Positions 6,533 to 13,234 of a DNA stretch of 13,234 bases are shown here, one piece after another. The notes below the pieces were generated by a model. It had not been told where the DNA came from. It saw only the letters and a list, made by a program, of their open reading frames with translations, and ran no database searches. The DNA lies in assembly GCA_025353525.1 (NCBI GenBank), contig JANXOO010001094.1:1-13234 (forward strand). The letters are read 5' to 3'. Origin of the DNA: Schlesneria sp. GTDB taxonomy: Bacteria > Planctomycetota > Planctomycetia > Planctomycetales > Planctomycetaceae. Position numbers and translations under genes: made by a program. Positions within the stretch are counted from its first letter, which is position 1. Each line of letters starts with the position of its first letter.

Positions 6533-8641
6533 ATGAGAAACAGATTGCTCCTGATATCGGCGGTACTGACATGGCTGGCCTCGCTCAACGCATTCGCCAT
6601 TGATGTCCACAAAGGACTGGAACTTCTGGGCGGAGCGAAATCCGCGACGAAGACTCGCGACCTGAAAGAGGTGGCTCGCTGGTCAGAACTGCCGGATTGG
6701 GTCACGAGCGTCGCATTTTCCATTGACGACAAAACTCTTGCCATCGGCCTGAAAGATCGCGTGCAACTGGCAAATGTTTCGACGAAGGTGATCGAAAAGA
6801 CGATCGAATTGAAGTCTGGGCAGGTTCGCAGTTTGGCTTATTCTTCGGATGGTAAGTTGCTCGCCGCGGGCAGCTACCAGCGCGTTGCATTATTCGATGC
6901 GGCGACGGGCGAGGCACTCCGCGAACTGAAAGGACACCGCGGATTTGTGACGGGGATTGCGTTCTCACCCGATAGCCAACGGCTTGCGACATCGTGCGAG
7001 GATGGAATTGCCCGGATCTGGACTCTGCAACCACAGCCAGTGTCTGTCGAGCTTAAGGACTACAACAATCCTGTAACAGGGATTGCGTGGTCCCCCGATG
7101 GCAAGCTGATCGCGACATCGTCAGGCGAAGACACACGTCCGACCCGACCAGGCCAGGTCAAAATCCGGGATGCCGCAACAGGTACAAAAAAACTCGAATT
7201 TGAACTGCACTCGAAAGCCGCCACGTGTGTCGCGTTTTCGCCTGACAGCCGGTACTTGCTGTCCAGCAGCGTTGATGAACGGATCAATGTCTACGATCTC
7301 GACAACTCAAAGCCGCTCGGTTTTTTTGCCGGACATTCCCGATCAACGAACGCCGTCATCGTACATCCTGACGGCGAGACTGCGATCAGCATCAGTGGAG
7401 GTCGCGCTGTCGGCAAGAACGAAATGATCATCTGGGAGTTTGAAACGGGAGAAACGTTAGCAAGCGTTGAAGCACACGAGGCGAAGATTGCAGCGCTCGC
7501 CGTGTCGCACAACGGACGGTTGGCCGCAACGGGGGGGCTGGACAAGTCGGCGGCAATCTGGAACATCGGGTTTCTTTCCGTCGGAATTGCGGAGACCGCA
7601 TCAAACGAAACTCCGGTGAAGCCGGGTGATTCGAAACCGGTATCTTCGCCTGCCGTCACCGATGCCAATGTTGCTGAAGTTCAACTGCAAACAACGGAAT
7701 CGAGGCGAAAAATGCTGCGAGCGGGAATTATCGGTCTGGATACGTCGCACGCCGAAGCATTCACTCGCACACTGAATGCAATGCCGCCAGTGCCGGGAGC
7801 CGAAGGATGTCGGGTCATCGCGGCTTATCCCAAAGGGAGTCCCGATATCGCATCGAGTATCGAGCGAGTGCCCGCCTACACCGAAAAGATGAAAGAACTG
7901 GGCGTTGAAATTGTCGATTCGATCGATGAATTACTTCTCCGCGTCGATGTCATTCTGCTGGAAACGAACGACGGACGGCCTCACTATGAACAACTGTTAC
8001 CGTGCCTGAAGGCTGGTAAACCATGCTTTATCGACAAGCCGATCGCAGGGTCTCTGTCGGACGCGATTGCGATCTTCGAAGCGGCGAAGAAATACAAGGT
8101 GCCGGTATTTTCATCGTCATCCTTGAGATTCGGAAAGAATTCATTGGCAGCGCGAGGCGGATCACTGGGCAAAATTGTTCGTTGCGAAACGACGAGCCCG
8201 GCGGCGCTCGAACCTTCGCATCCCGATCTGTTCTGGTACGGCATTCACGGCGTGGAATCGCTGTTCACCGTCATGGGAACCGGCTGCCAGTCAGTCGTGC
8301 GCAGCACATCCGCCGACGCAAAGATCGAAGTCACGGGACAATGGAGCGGCAATCGCGTTGGCATCTACCGCGAAGGAGGGGGCTATCAGGGAACAGCGGT
8401 GGGCGAATCGGGCGAAGGACCGGTCGGAGCCTACGATGGGTACGATCCGCTCGTCTTTGGAATCGTCAAGTTTTTCCACACAGGTCAGTCCCCGGTGTCT
8501 CCCGAGGAAACTCTGGAAATCTACGCTTTCATGGAAGCGGCTGACGAAAGCAAACGTCAAAACGGAGCCCCGGTCAGTCTGGAAAGTGTCATGGCGAAAG
8601 CCAGGCCCGAAGCGACAAAAAAACTGGCCGAGTTGAAGTAG
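6533..8641 (+). CDS. Secreted WD40 beta-propeller fused to a Gfo/Idh/MocA-family oxidoreductase
   Basis: A single 702-residue frame. Residues 1-22 look like a Sec signal peptide (MRNRLLLISAVLTWLASLNAFA). About 53-345 hold roughly seven WD40 repeats (for example GHRGFVTGIAFSPDSQRLATSCEDGIARIW at 134-163), enough for one propeller. About 350-393 is a Pro/Ser/Thr-rich linker. From 394 the chain reads MLRAGIIGLDTSHAEAF, the Rossmann nucleotide-binding start of Gfo/Idh proteins, then DKPIAGS at 501-507 (Lys502 at the usual EKP position) and HGVESLF at 572-578. WD40 propellers are usually binding platforms. The substrate of this oxidoreductase cannot be read from sequence. I chose ATG 6533, which has GAGGAA upstream and gives a clean signal peptide; an in-frame start at 6443 would overlap rnd and bury the signal. 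ATG 7712 (Met394) has GAGG 6 nt upstream and could start the second domain alone. Confidence 0.9.
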   Translation: MRNRLLLISAVLTWLASLNAFAIDVHKGLELLGGAKSATKTRDLKEVARWSELPDWVTSVAFSIDDKTLAIGLKDRVQLANVSTKVIEKTIELKSGQVRSLAYSSDGKLLAAGSYQRVALFDAATGEALRELKGHRGFVTGIAFSPDSQRLATSCEDGIARIWTLQPQPVSVELKDYNNPVTGIAWSPDGKLIATSSGEDTRPTRPGQVKIRDAATGTKKLEFELHSKAATCVAFSPDSRYLLSSSVDERINVYDLDNSKPLGFFAGHSRSTNAVIVHPDGETAISISGGRAVGKNEMIIWEFETGETLASVEAHEAKIAALAVSHNGRLAATGGLDKSAAIWNIGFLSVGIAETASNETPVKPGDSKPVSSPAVTDANVAEVQLQTTESRRKMLRAGIIGLDTSHAEAFTRTLNAMPPVPGAEGCRVIAAYPKGSPDIASSIERVPAYTEKMKELGVEIVDSIDELLLRVDVILLETNDGRPHYEQLLPCLKAGKPCFIDKPIAGSLSDAIAIFEAAKKYKVPVFSSSSLRFGKNSLAARGGSLGKIVRCETTSPAALEPSHPDLFWYGIHGVESLFTVMGTGCQSVVRSTSADAKIEVTGQWSGNRVGIYREGGGYQGTAVGESGEGPVGAYDGYDPLVFGIVKFFHTGQSPVSPEETLEIYAFMEAADESKRQNGAPVSLESVMAKARPEATKKLAELK

Positions 8642-8748
8642 GCGGTTGCGTACGCATCGGGTTCGGGGCGCCGGGCATCCGCCATTCTCCGACACCGTGC
8701 CGCCGTCTGCACATTGAAGAGATCGTTGCCTCAAAGGACCCGCCAGCA

Positions 8749-10095
8749 TTGGATGCCAAACGACTTCGAGAACTCGACAATCAAACGGTATGGCATCCCT
8801 TTACCGCGATGTCCGCTTACCGGGACGAAAGCGCCCCGGTCATTGTCGAGGCATCCGGTTTTCATCTGTTCGATGCGGAAGGTCGACGCTATCTCGATGG
8901 GCATTCGTCGTTGTGGTGCAACATTCACGGGCATCGTGTTCCCGCGATCGACAACGCCATCCGCGATCAGCTCGACCGGGTTGCCCATACTACGTTACTG
9001 GGCCTTTCAAACGTACCGTCAATTGAACTGGCCGCGGAACTCGTTCGACTTGCACCCGCCGGGTTGAACAAGGTTTTTTATTCCGACTGTGGTGCTGCCG
9101 GGGTCGAAGTCGCACTTAAAATTGCCTATCAGTACTATCGGCAACGACAGTCGTCGAGTGACGCCGTCGCTCGCAACATGTTTGTCTGTTTCGACGGGGC
9201 CTACCACGGCGACACTATTGGAACGATGAGTATCGGATCAATTGCCCGGTTCCGGAATCCTTACAGTCCGCTGCTGTTTCCTGCTGTCTGGACCAGCGTC
9301 CCGTCGGCGTCACTCGCTGACCCGATCCTCGAACAACAACAGCTGGACCTCTGGTCCCAGGAACTGGAACGACTGCTCGAATTGCATCGCGACGCGATTG
9401 CAGGAGTCGTCATTGAACCACTTGTGCAGGCGGCAGCAGGAATCAGAACCCAGGCGGCCGGGTTTCTGCATCGCGTCAGGGAATTGACTCGCAGATTTGA
9501 CGTGCTAATGATTGCAGACGAAATCGCGGTCGGATTCGGAAGAACGGGAACCCTGTTCGCCTGTGAACGAGAATCCGTTTCTCCCGATCTCATGATCCTC
9601 TCGAAAGGACTCACCGGCGGATACATGCCACTCGCAGCAACACTGGTTACTGATGAGATCTACGACGCGTTCCTGGGCGACCCCTGGGCGGGACGAACGT
9701 TTTATCATGGCCACACGTACACAGGAAATCCGCTGGCCTGCGCGGCAGCTCTCGCGTCGCTGAATTTGATCGAATGCAATCGCGTTCTGGAAAACGTTCA
9801 GCTTCTGGAAGCAACACTGCGGAATGAGCTTGCTGCACTTGATCGGCACCCGAACGTCAAAACCATCCGACAACAAGGTATCATGGTTGGCATCGAACTC
9901 GAATCGGAATCCGGACCGTATCCGCCGGAATCGAGGTGCGGCCATCGGGTCACTCTCGCCTGCCGTCAACGCGGTGTCATCGTCAGGAACATCGGCGATG
10001 TCATCGTTCTGATGCCCGCTCCGGCGATGCCGCAGGAACTTGTTATCGAGCTGTGCCAGACTGTCGGCATGGCGATTGCCGATACTGTTCCCTAA
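8749..10095 (+). CDS. bioA: Adenosylmethionine-8-amino-7-oxononanoate aminotransferase (biotin synthesis)
   Basis: BioA converts 7-keto-8-aminopelargonate to 7,8-diaminopelargonate with S-adenosylmethionine as amino donor, a PLP-dependent cytoplasmic step of biotin synthesis. The 448 residues match the family length. Visible marks: WHPFTAM at 15-21 (the BioA-type start), GHSSLWCNIHGH at 51-62, SDCGAAGVEVALK at 112-124, AYHGDTIGTMS at 151-161, DEIAVGFGRTG at 257-267 with the PLP-contacting Asp257, PLP Lys286 in LSKGLTGG, and YHGHTYTGNPLACAA at 319-333. A TTG at 8749 is the best start: AAGGA lies 10 nt upstream, and no ATG occurs before residue 21. Other class-III aminotransferases are possible, but WHPFT points to BioA. 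No other bio gene is present. It lies 107 nt after the fusion gene on the same strand and is closed by a terminator. Confidence 0.86.
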   Translation: MDAKRLRELDNQTVWHPFTAMSAYRDESAPVIVEASGFHLFDAEGRRYLDGHSSLWCNIHGHRVPAIDNAIRDQLDRVAHTTLLGLSNVPSIELAAELVRLAPAGLNKVFYSDCGAAGVEVALKIAYQYYRQRQSSSDAVARNMFVCFDGAYHGDTIGTMSIGSIARFRNPYSPLLFPAVWTSVPSASLADPILEQQQLDLWSQELERLLELHRDAIAGVVIEPLVQAAAGIRTQAAGFLHRVRELTRRFDVLMIADEIAVGFGRTGTLFACERESVSPDLMILSKGLTGGYMPLAATLVTDEIYDAFLGDPWAGRTFYHGHTYTGNPLACAAALASLNLIECNRVLENVQLLEATLRNELAALDRHPNVKTIRQQGIMVGIELESESGPYPPESRCGHRVTLACRQRGVIVRNIGDVIVLMPAPAMPQELVIELCQTVGMAIADTVP

Positions 10096-10108
10096 GGCGA
10101 CCGGCACC

Positions 10109-10143
10109 GGGAAGACCCCCGGCGCGCCGAGGTCCCCCTTTTT
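10109..10143 (+). terminator. Rho-independent terminator after bioA
   Basis: Beginning 14 nt after the bioA stop, GGG (10109-10111) and GACC (10114-10117) pair with GGTC (10131-10134) and CCC (10136-10138). They enclose the self-complementary CGGCGCGCCG (10120-10129), and TTTTT follows at 10139-10143. Small internal mismatches separate the stem blocks. The GC-rich stem plus T run is a good intrinsic terminator, ending the plus-strand series. Confidence 0.65.
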
Positions 10144-10176
10144 CAAGGTCGTCTACCGCAGGACGCCTGACAGAAC

Positions 10177-10196
10177 TCCGCGAAGTGTCTCGCGGA
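10177..10196 (-). terminator. Hairpin after the receiver-protein stop
   Basis: TCCGCGA and TCGCGGA form a perfect 7-bp stem with a 6-nt loop, 10-29 nt beyond the minus-strand stop at 10206. Only GTTCTG follows it on that strand, so the T tract is poor. It may still act as a 3' end for the minus-strand genes that converge on bioA. Confidence 0.4.
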
Positions 10197-10205
10197 ATGT
10201 GACTT

Positions 10206-10598
10206 TCAATTGACCGCGACAAGGTACGTCATTCGCGTACGTGCGAAATCGGCAATCGTCGTCGGGTCAATTGGTTTGTAGAAGATCGACGCACCGTATT
10301 GGTACGACAGGTAATCCGCTTCTGCATCCCCGCTGGGCACCGCACAGATGGCGATAGGGACTTCAGTCAATTGCAGATCTTCGCGAACGTGTTTGCAAAG
10401 TTCCGATCCGGTCATCGTCGGCAAGTTGTGATTCAATACCATCAGTTCGAATCGTTGCCTGGCGGCAAGAATCGCAGCCTGTTCGCCGTCATGCGCGACG
10501 AATACAGAAAATCCCTCTCGCTCGAGATGGAGCCGAAGTGCTGCAGCAATTGCCCGGTCATTTTCCGCAATCAGGACGGAACGGCGTCTGTTGTACAT
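10206..10598 (-). CDS. Stand-alone response-regulator receiver domain, degenerate at the phosphorylation site
   Basis: A 130-residue CheY-like receiver with no output domain. The fold pattern is complete: SVLIAEND at 7-14, FELMVLNHNLPTMTG at 50-64, PIAICAVPSG at 81-90 and FYKPID at 106-111 with the conserved Lys108. The key residues are altered. The acidic pair is Glu12-Asn13, the phosphoacceptor position is Asn56 (NHNLP where DxNMP or DxxLP is normal), and the Thr/Ser position is Cys85. It therefore probably does not accept phosphate by the usual route and may work as a binding or adaptor module. No histidine kinase is nearby. ATG 10598 has no good ribosome binding site. The App1 phosphatase gene ends 245 nt upstream on the same strand, so the gene could be a distal member of that unit or have its own promoter. 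Confidence 0.88.
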   Translation of the reverse strand: MYNRRRSVLIAENDRAIAAALRLHLEREGFSVFVAHDGEQAAILAARQRFELMVLNHNLPTMTGSELCKHVREDLQLTEVPIAICAVPSGDAEADYLSYQYGASIFYKPIDPTTIADFARTRMTYLVAVN

Positions 10599-10843
10599 AT
10601 TGGAAACCCGCTACTTCATTGATGCCTGGCATGGTGTTGGCCGCCGCCGCATTCGCTTCGATGTCAAAGCGACGCGAAGCGATGTATCGGCGAGTCGATC
10701 AGTATTGCTCGCGAGGCGTTATATATCGGCAATCAAAAAACCATAGTTCAGTTTTGATCCGTTGCAAACCGCGAACAGGAATTCTTGCGGAGAATTCACC
10801 AGTTCATCGGCACTGTCGGCAAAATTTGCCCGTTGCAGGACAG
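10599..10843. other. Intergenic region between App1 phosphatase and receiver gene
   Basis: This 245-bp gap has no gene. It holds a perfect 7-bp stem GAATTCT/AGAATTC with a 5-nt loop (10779-10797) and the palindrome GGCAAAATTTGCC (10818-10830), 14 nt past the App1 stop. Neither stem is followed by a T run on the minus strand. A possible minus-strand promoter for the receiver gene is TTGCAA, 16 nt, TATGGT (about 10775-10748). It is weak. Confidence 0.35.
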
Positions 10844-11923
10844 CTACGTCGACGAGCAGCCGATTGCGACGAGTTGTGAAACGTTGTGGCGAATCTCGGA
10901 CGGGTCCGTGTAGATTGTCCACAACTCGGGCCGAATTCCTGCGAACGCCTTCTGAATGCGTTCGGTCTTCCGCGAGTCGCCACGAATGGCCCGAATGAAT
11001 ACTCCGAGTATTCGATTCGGGAATTCTCGTAGCAAGCTGCCGTAAATCTCGGGGTCCTGTTCACCCGAATCACCGATTAAAACAAAACGACGGTTCGGAA
11101 ACGCTGCCAGAATCGGCTCGATGGCCGATCTTTTATGGGTCTTTTGTGGTGACATCCTGAGTTTGCGGGCCGCCTCGCGAAACCGGAATCGCTTGAGGTG
11201 AAATGATCCGGCAGGATATCCCTCGGCCCGACAGAACTCGTTCAACGATTCGAAGAGTTGCCAGGGACTTCCCGAAACAAAATGGAATACCGCTCCGGCA
11301 ACGGCACATTCCCGGTAAAGCTCGGGCATCCCGGTCACCGGAACAAAGTGCCGCGCGAACGTATTACGGAACAGGTCGCGGCGATTGCCGACGTTGCTGT
11401 GTTTGATCGTGTCATCAACATCGGAAATGATCGACACGCCCCTGGGTTCGATCAATTGTAATTTTCCGCGAAACGAACGTTTGTCGGTTGGCCCAAGAAT
11501 CGCCTCGCACCCCAGCCACCTGCCACTGTTCGCGACGAATTCGGTCAACCCGCTGGCGAAGTCGTCTCCGATTTCAATTGTGCCTCGAAACAGGCCCATG
11601 TAGTCCGATTCCGCGACCTGGAACTCGCGATCACCGACTTTGACAGTGATCGCACGCCCCTTCAGCCCGGCCATCAGAAAATGATGCATTCGCTGGCGGA
11701 AGTATTCGTCGGCGGACCGATCGATTCGCATCGCTCGCTTGATCAGGCCCATGACGGGTGAACGGCGAAACCACGGAATTCGAGGATCGAAAACACACCC
11801 CTGTACCACCACGGACCATCCCTGACCATCGGGCGTACGCGATGCGAACGATGGGTAGAACACAATTTGCTCTTCCCGGCTCACGATCTTGCGAGTGCGA
11901 CGATAGGTACGGAACAACGGCAC
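10844..11923 (-). CDS. App1-family (DUF2183) phosphatase
   Basis: The 359-residue protein carries the haloacid-dehalogenase-like catalytic core of the DUF2183/App1 family, named after yeast App1, a Mg2+-dependent phosphatidate phosphatase. Motif I is SDVDDT (Asp168 nucleophile, Asp170 acid/base), motif II is HFVSGSPW with Ser217, a Lys-rich THKRSAI gives candidate Lys264, and motif IV is LIGDSGEQDPEIY with Asp285. The N-terminal 160 residues (WSVVVQGCVFDP, then GKLQLIEPRG) match the beta-rich region that usually precedes the core. No signal peptide or membrane helix is seen, so it is probably cytoplasmic. The bacterial substrate is not established. GTG 11923 is the likely start, with GAGG about 9 nt upstream. 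It follows mdh by 38 nt on the same strand, so co-transcription is likely. Confidence 0.87.
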   Translation of the reverse strand: MPLFRTYRRTRKIVSREEQIVFYPSFASRTPDGQGWSVVVQGCVFDPRIPWFRRSPVMGLIKRAMRIDRSADEYFRQRMHHFLMAGLKGRAITVKVGDREFQVAESDYMGLFRGTIEIGDDFASGLTEFVANSGRWLGCEAILGPTDKRSFRGKLQLIEPRGVSIISDVDDTIKHSNVGNRRDLFRNTFARHFVPVTGMPELYRECAVAGAVFHFVSGSPWQLFESLNEFCRAEGYPAGSFHLKRFRFREAARKLRMSPQKTHKRSAIEPILAAFPNRRFVLIGDSGEQDPEIYGSLLREFPNRILGVFIRAIRGDSRKTERIQKAFAGIRPELWTIYTDPSEIRHNVSQLVAIGCSST

Positions 11924-11961
11924 GTGCGTTCGCCTCGTGAAAGAGTCAACGTCTCAGTGAG

Positions 11962-12885
11962 CTACAGGACTTTTTCGATCGTTTCACGCAGGATGGCACC
12001 CGACTTTTGCAGTGCCATTTTTTCTTTCGGCCACAACTCGACTTCGATCACACCCAGGACACCCTTTCTGCCAACGACGGTCGGAACCGAAATCGCAACA
12101 TCGCGCAGGCCGAAGGCACCGGATTGCAGCGACGAGACAGGAAGGATACGACGCTGATCGAGCGCAATCGAGTGTACTACGTCGGCGATCGAAACGCCGA
12201 CAGCAAAGCCTGCTCCACCCTTCTTCTTGATCACTTCCGCTCCGCTGCCTCGTGTTTTTTTCTCGATGTCGGCGATCAACTGCGAATTAACGCCGGGGTA
12301 CTTCTCGAGTGGAAGTCCGGCAATTTGTGCGGCGGACCAGATCGGGACCATACTGTCGCCATGCTCGCCGTAAATCGTCACATCGACCTGAGTCGGTGGT
12401 ACATCCAGACGCTGCGCCAACATGCTGCGCAGGCGGGTTGTATCGAGCACCGTGCCAAGGCCGATGACTTGTGACGCGGGAAGCCCCAGTTCCCTGATCG
12501 CGAGGTACGTGAGCACGTCGACGGGGTTTGAAACCACAAACACGATCGCATCTTTGCGAAGTCCGCTTGTCTTCAATTCTGTCAGAATTCCCCGGAAAAG
12601 CGCCACATTTCGATTGATCAGATCGAGACGGCTTTCTTCGGGCTTTCGTCGCAAACCCGCCGTAATCACAACGCAATCGCTGTCAGAGCACGACTTCATA
12701 TCACCCGACGTGATTTTCTGATCAGCGAGGATGCTTGCACCATGCAACAGGTCCAGTGCCTGACCTTCGCAGGCTTCCTGATTGACATCGACCAGATGAA
12801 TGTGGCGTACGATCTTGCCCGCCTGGAGTGCAAACCCGGCGCAAGAACCGACCAAACCACCACCGCCAATAATGCTGACTTTCAT
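11962..12885 (-). CDS. mdh: Malate dehydrogenase (LDH-like type)
   Basis: The enzyme interconverts malate and oxaloacetate with NAD in the TCA cycle. The 307-residue protein has the Rossmann GGGGLVGS at 7-14, Asp33 for NAD, and the active-site set Arg86 (SRLDL), Asp148 and Arg151 (LDTTR), and His175 (GEHGDS). The residue that separates malate from lactate enzymes, position 102 in lactate dehydrogenase numbering, is Arg80 in AGLRRKP where lactate dehydrogenases have Gln. This favours malate/oxaloacetate. The ATG at 12885 has AAGGA 5 nt upstream, a good site. The App1 phosphatase gene follows 38 nt downstream. A 6-bp inverted repeat TTCAGC/GCTGAA (12910-12915 and 12926-12931) lies in the leader and might be regulatory. 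Confidence 0.94.
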   Translation of the reverse strand: MKVSIIGGGGLVGSCAGFALQAGKIVRHIHLVDVNQEACEGQALDLLHGASILADQKITSGDMKSCSDSDCVVITAGLRRKPEESRLDLINRNVALFRGILTELKTSGLRKDAIVFVVSNPVDVLTYLAIRELGLPASQVIGLGTVLDTTRLRSMLAQRLDVPPTQVDVTIYGEHGDSMVPIWSAAQIAGLPLEKYPGVNSQLIADIEKKTRGSGAEVIKKKGGAGFAVGVSIADVVHSIALDQRRILPVSSLQSGAFGLRDVAISVPTVVGRKGVLGVIEVELWPKEKMALQKSGAILRETIEKVL

Positions 12886-12997
12886 AATTGTCCTTCACGC
12901 TTGTGATGCTTCAGCTTATCACTTTGCTGAACTTTTCTTCGATGGATTAAACGGCTCTTTTTATTGGAATTCGCATACTTCCGGTTTTTTGCAGGCT

Positions 12998-13051
12998 TGT
13001 GCCTCTGTGGTTCACTCTTTAATTCGTGTTCTTTGTGTTGGAGTGGGCGTT
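12998..13051. repeat. 54-bp intergenic repeat, unit 1
   Basis: It begins TGTGCCTCTGTGGTTCACTC and ends GTGGGCGTT. It matches the unit at 13181-13234 at 51 of 54 positions with no gaps, at a spacing of 183 bp. No open frame, terminator or dyad explains the conservation. Confidence 0.85.
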
Positions 13052-13180
13052 TGTTTCGGGATGAGGAATTCCTTGTTGGTCTTTGTCATGTGGCCAGACG
13101 CAGCGACATGGCGGCTCGGTCGGAGCCTCGCCCTCCCATGATGCAAATTCGCCTTTTCTTGCTTGTCTTCTCTGTGTCTC

Positions 13181-13234
13181 TGTGCCTCTGTGGTTCACTC
13201 CTTTATTCGTGTTCTTTGTGTTGGTGTGGGCGTT
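13181..13234. repeat. 54-bp intergenic repeat, unit 2 (reaches window edge)
   Basis: This is the second unit, 51 of 54 positions identical to the first. It is preceded by TCTCTGTGTCTC, an extension not present before unit 1. The match runs to the last base of the window, so the true repeat may be longer and more units may follow. Confidence 0.85.

Larger units (their letters stand above)
12886..13234. other. Intergenic region upstream of mdh, repeat-rich
   Basis: No gene is supported. The first 60 nt should contain the mdh promoter; a clear -35/-10 pair is not evident. Further right the DNA is T/G-rich on the plus strand and holds two copies of a 54-bp repeat (12998-13051 and 13181-13234). 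Between them is a GC-rich block GCGGCTCGGTCGGAGCCTCG (13111-13130) containing the dyad GGCTC-GGTCG-GAGCC. From memory, similar CTCTGTG/TGGTTCAC-rich and GAGCCTCGCC-rich spacers are common in planctomycete genomes. I cannot verify this here. Confidence 0.5.

Noticed and set aside
1..13234. CRISPR arrays, tRNA or rRNA genes, transposases, phage genes
   Set aside because: No regularly spaced short repeats, cloverleaf-like sequences, rRNA segments or mobile-element proteins were seen on either strand.

Overview
The window looks like ordinary chromosome from a member of the Planctomycetota. This is an inference from gene style, not a marker-gene assignment. The clues are a WD40 propeller joined to a Gfo/Idh/MocA-type oxidoreductase, moderate GC, weak or absent Shine-Dalgarno sites on many genes, frequent GTG/TTG starts, and several families of short intergenic repeats. 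There is no tRNA, rRNA, CRISPR array, transposase or phage gene that I can support.

Layout. (1) 1-583, minus: N-terminal third of a P-type cation-transporting ATPase, cut by the window edge. (2) 584-3304 is the accessory-looking part. It holds an AAA-type ATPase with a C-terminal DUF234 domain on the minus strand (stop at 940, best start GTG at 2409). A tandem 18-bp direct repeat sits just upstream of its ribosome binding site. Two copies of a dispersed intergenic repeat flank it, at 731-794 and 2535-2598. A small two-helix membrane protein gene follows, with a convincing minus-strand terminator (2741-2780) and a possibly frameshifted N-terminus. A third, shorter copy of the repeat lies at 3181-3220. 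(3) 3305-4843, minus: malQ. (4) 4844-5274: divergent intergenic region. (5) 5275-10095, plus: rnd (ribonuclease D), then 40 nt later the secreted WD40 / Gfo-Idh fusion, then bioA, closed by a GC-rich intrinsic terminator at 10109-10143. (6) 10206-12885, minus: mdh, then 38 nt later an App1-family phosphatase, then a stand-alone receiver-domain protein whose phosphoacceptor position is Asn. (7) 12886-13234: intergenic DNA with two copies of a 54-bp repeat 183 bp apart, the second ending at the window edge.

How it fits together. malQ (glucan metabolism), mdh (central carbon), rnd (RNA processing) and bioA (biotin) are housekeeping genes with no evident shared pathway. The items most worth attention are the DUF234 ATPase with operator-like repeats at its own start, the single-chain WD40-oxidoreductase fusion with a possible internal start, the degenerate receiver protein and the dispersed repeat family. 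I do not see a clearly new multi-gene defence or metabolic system.
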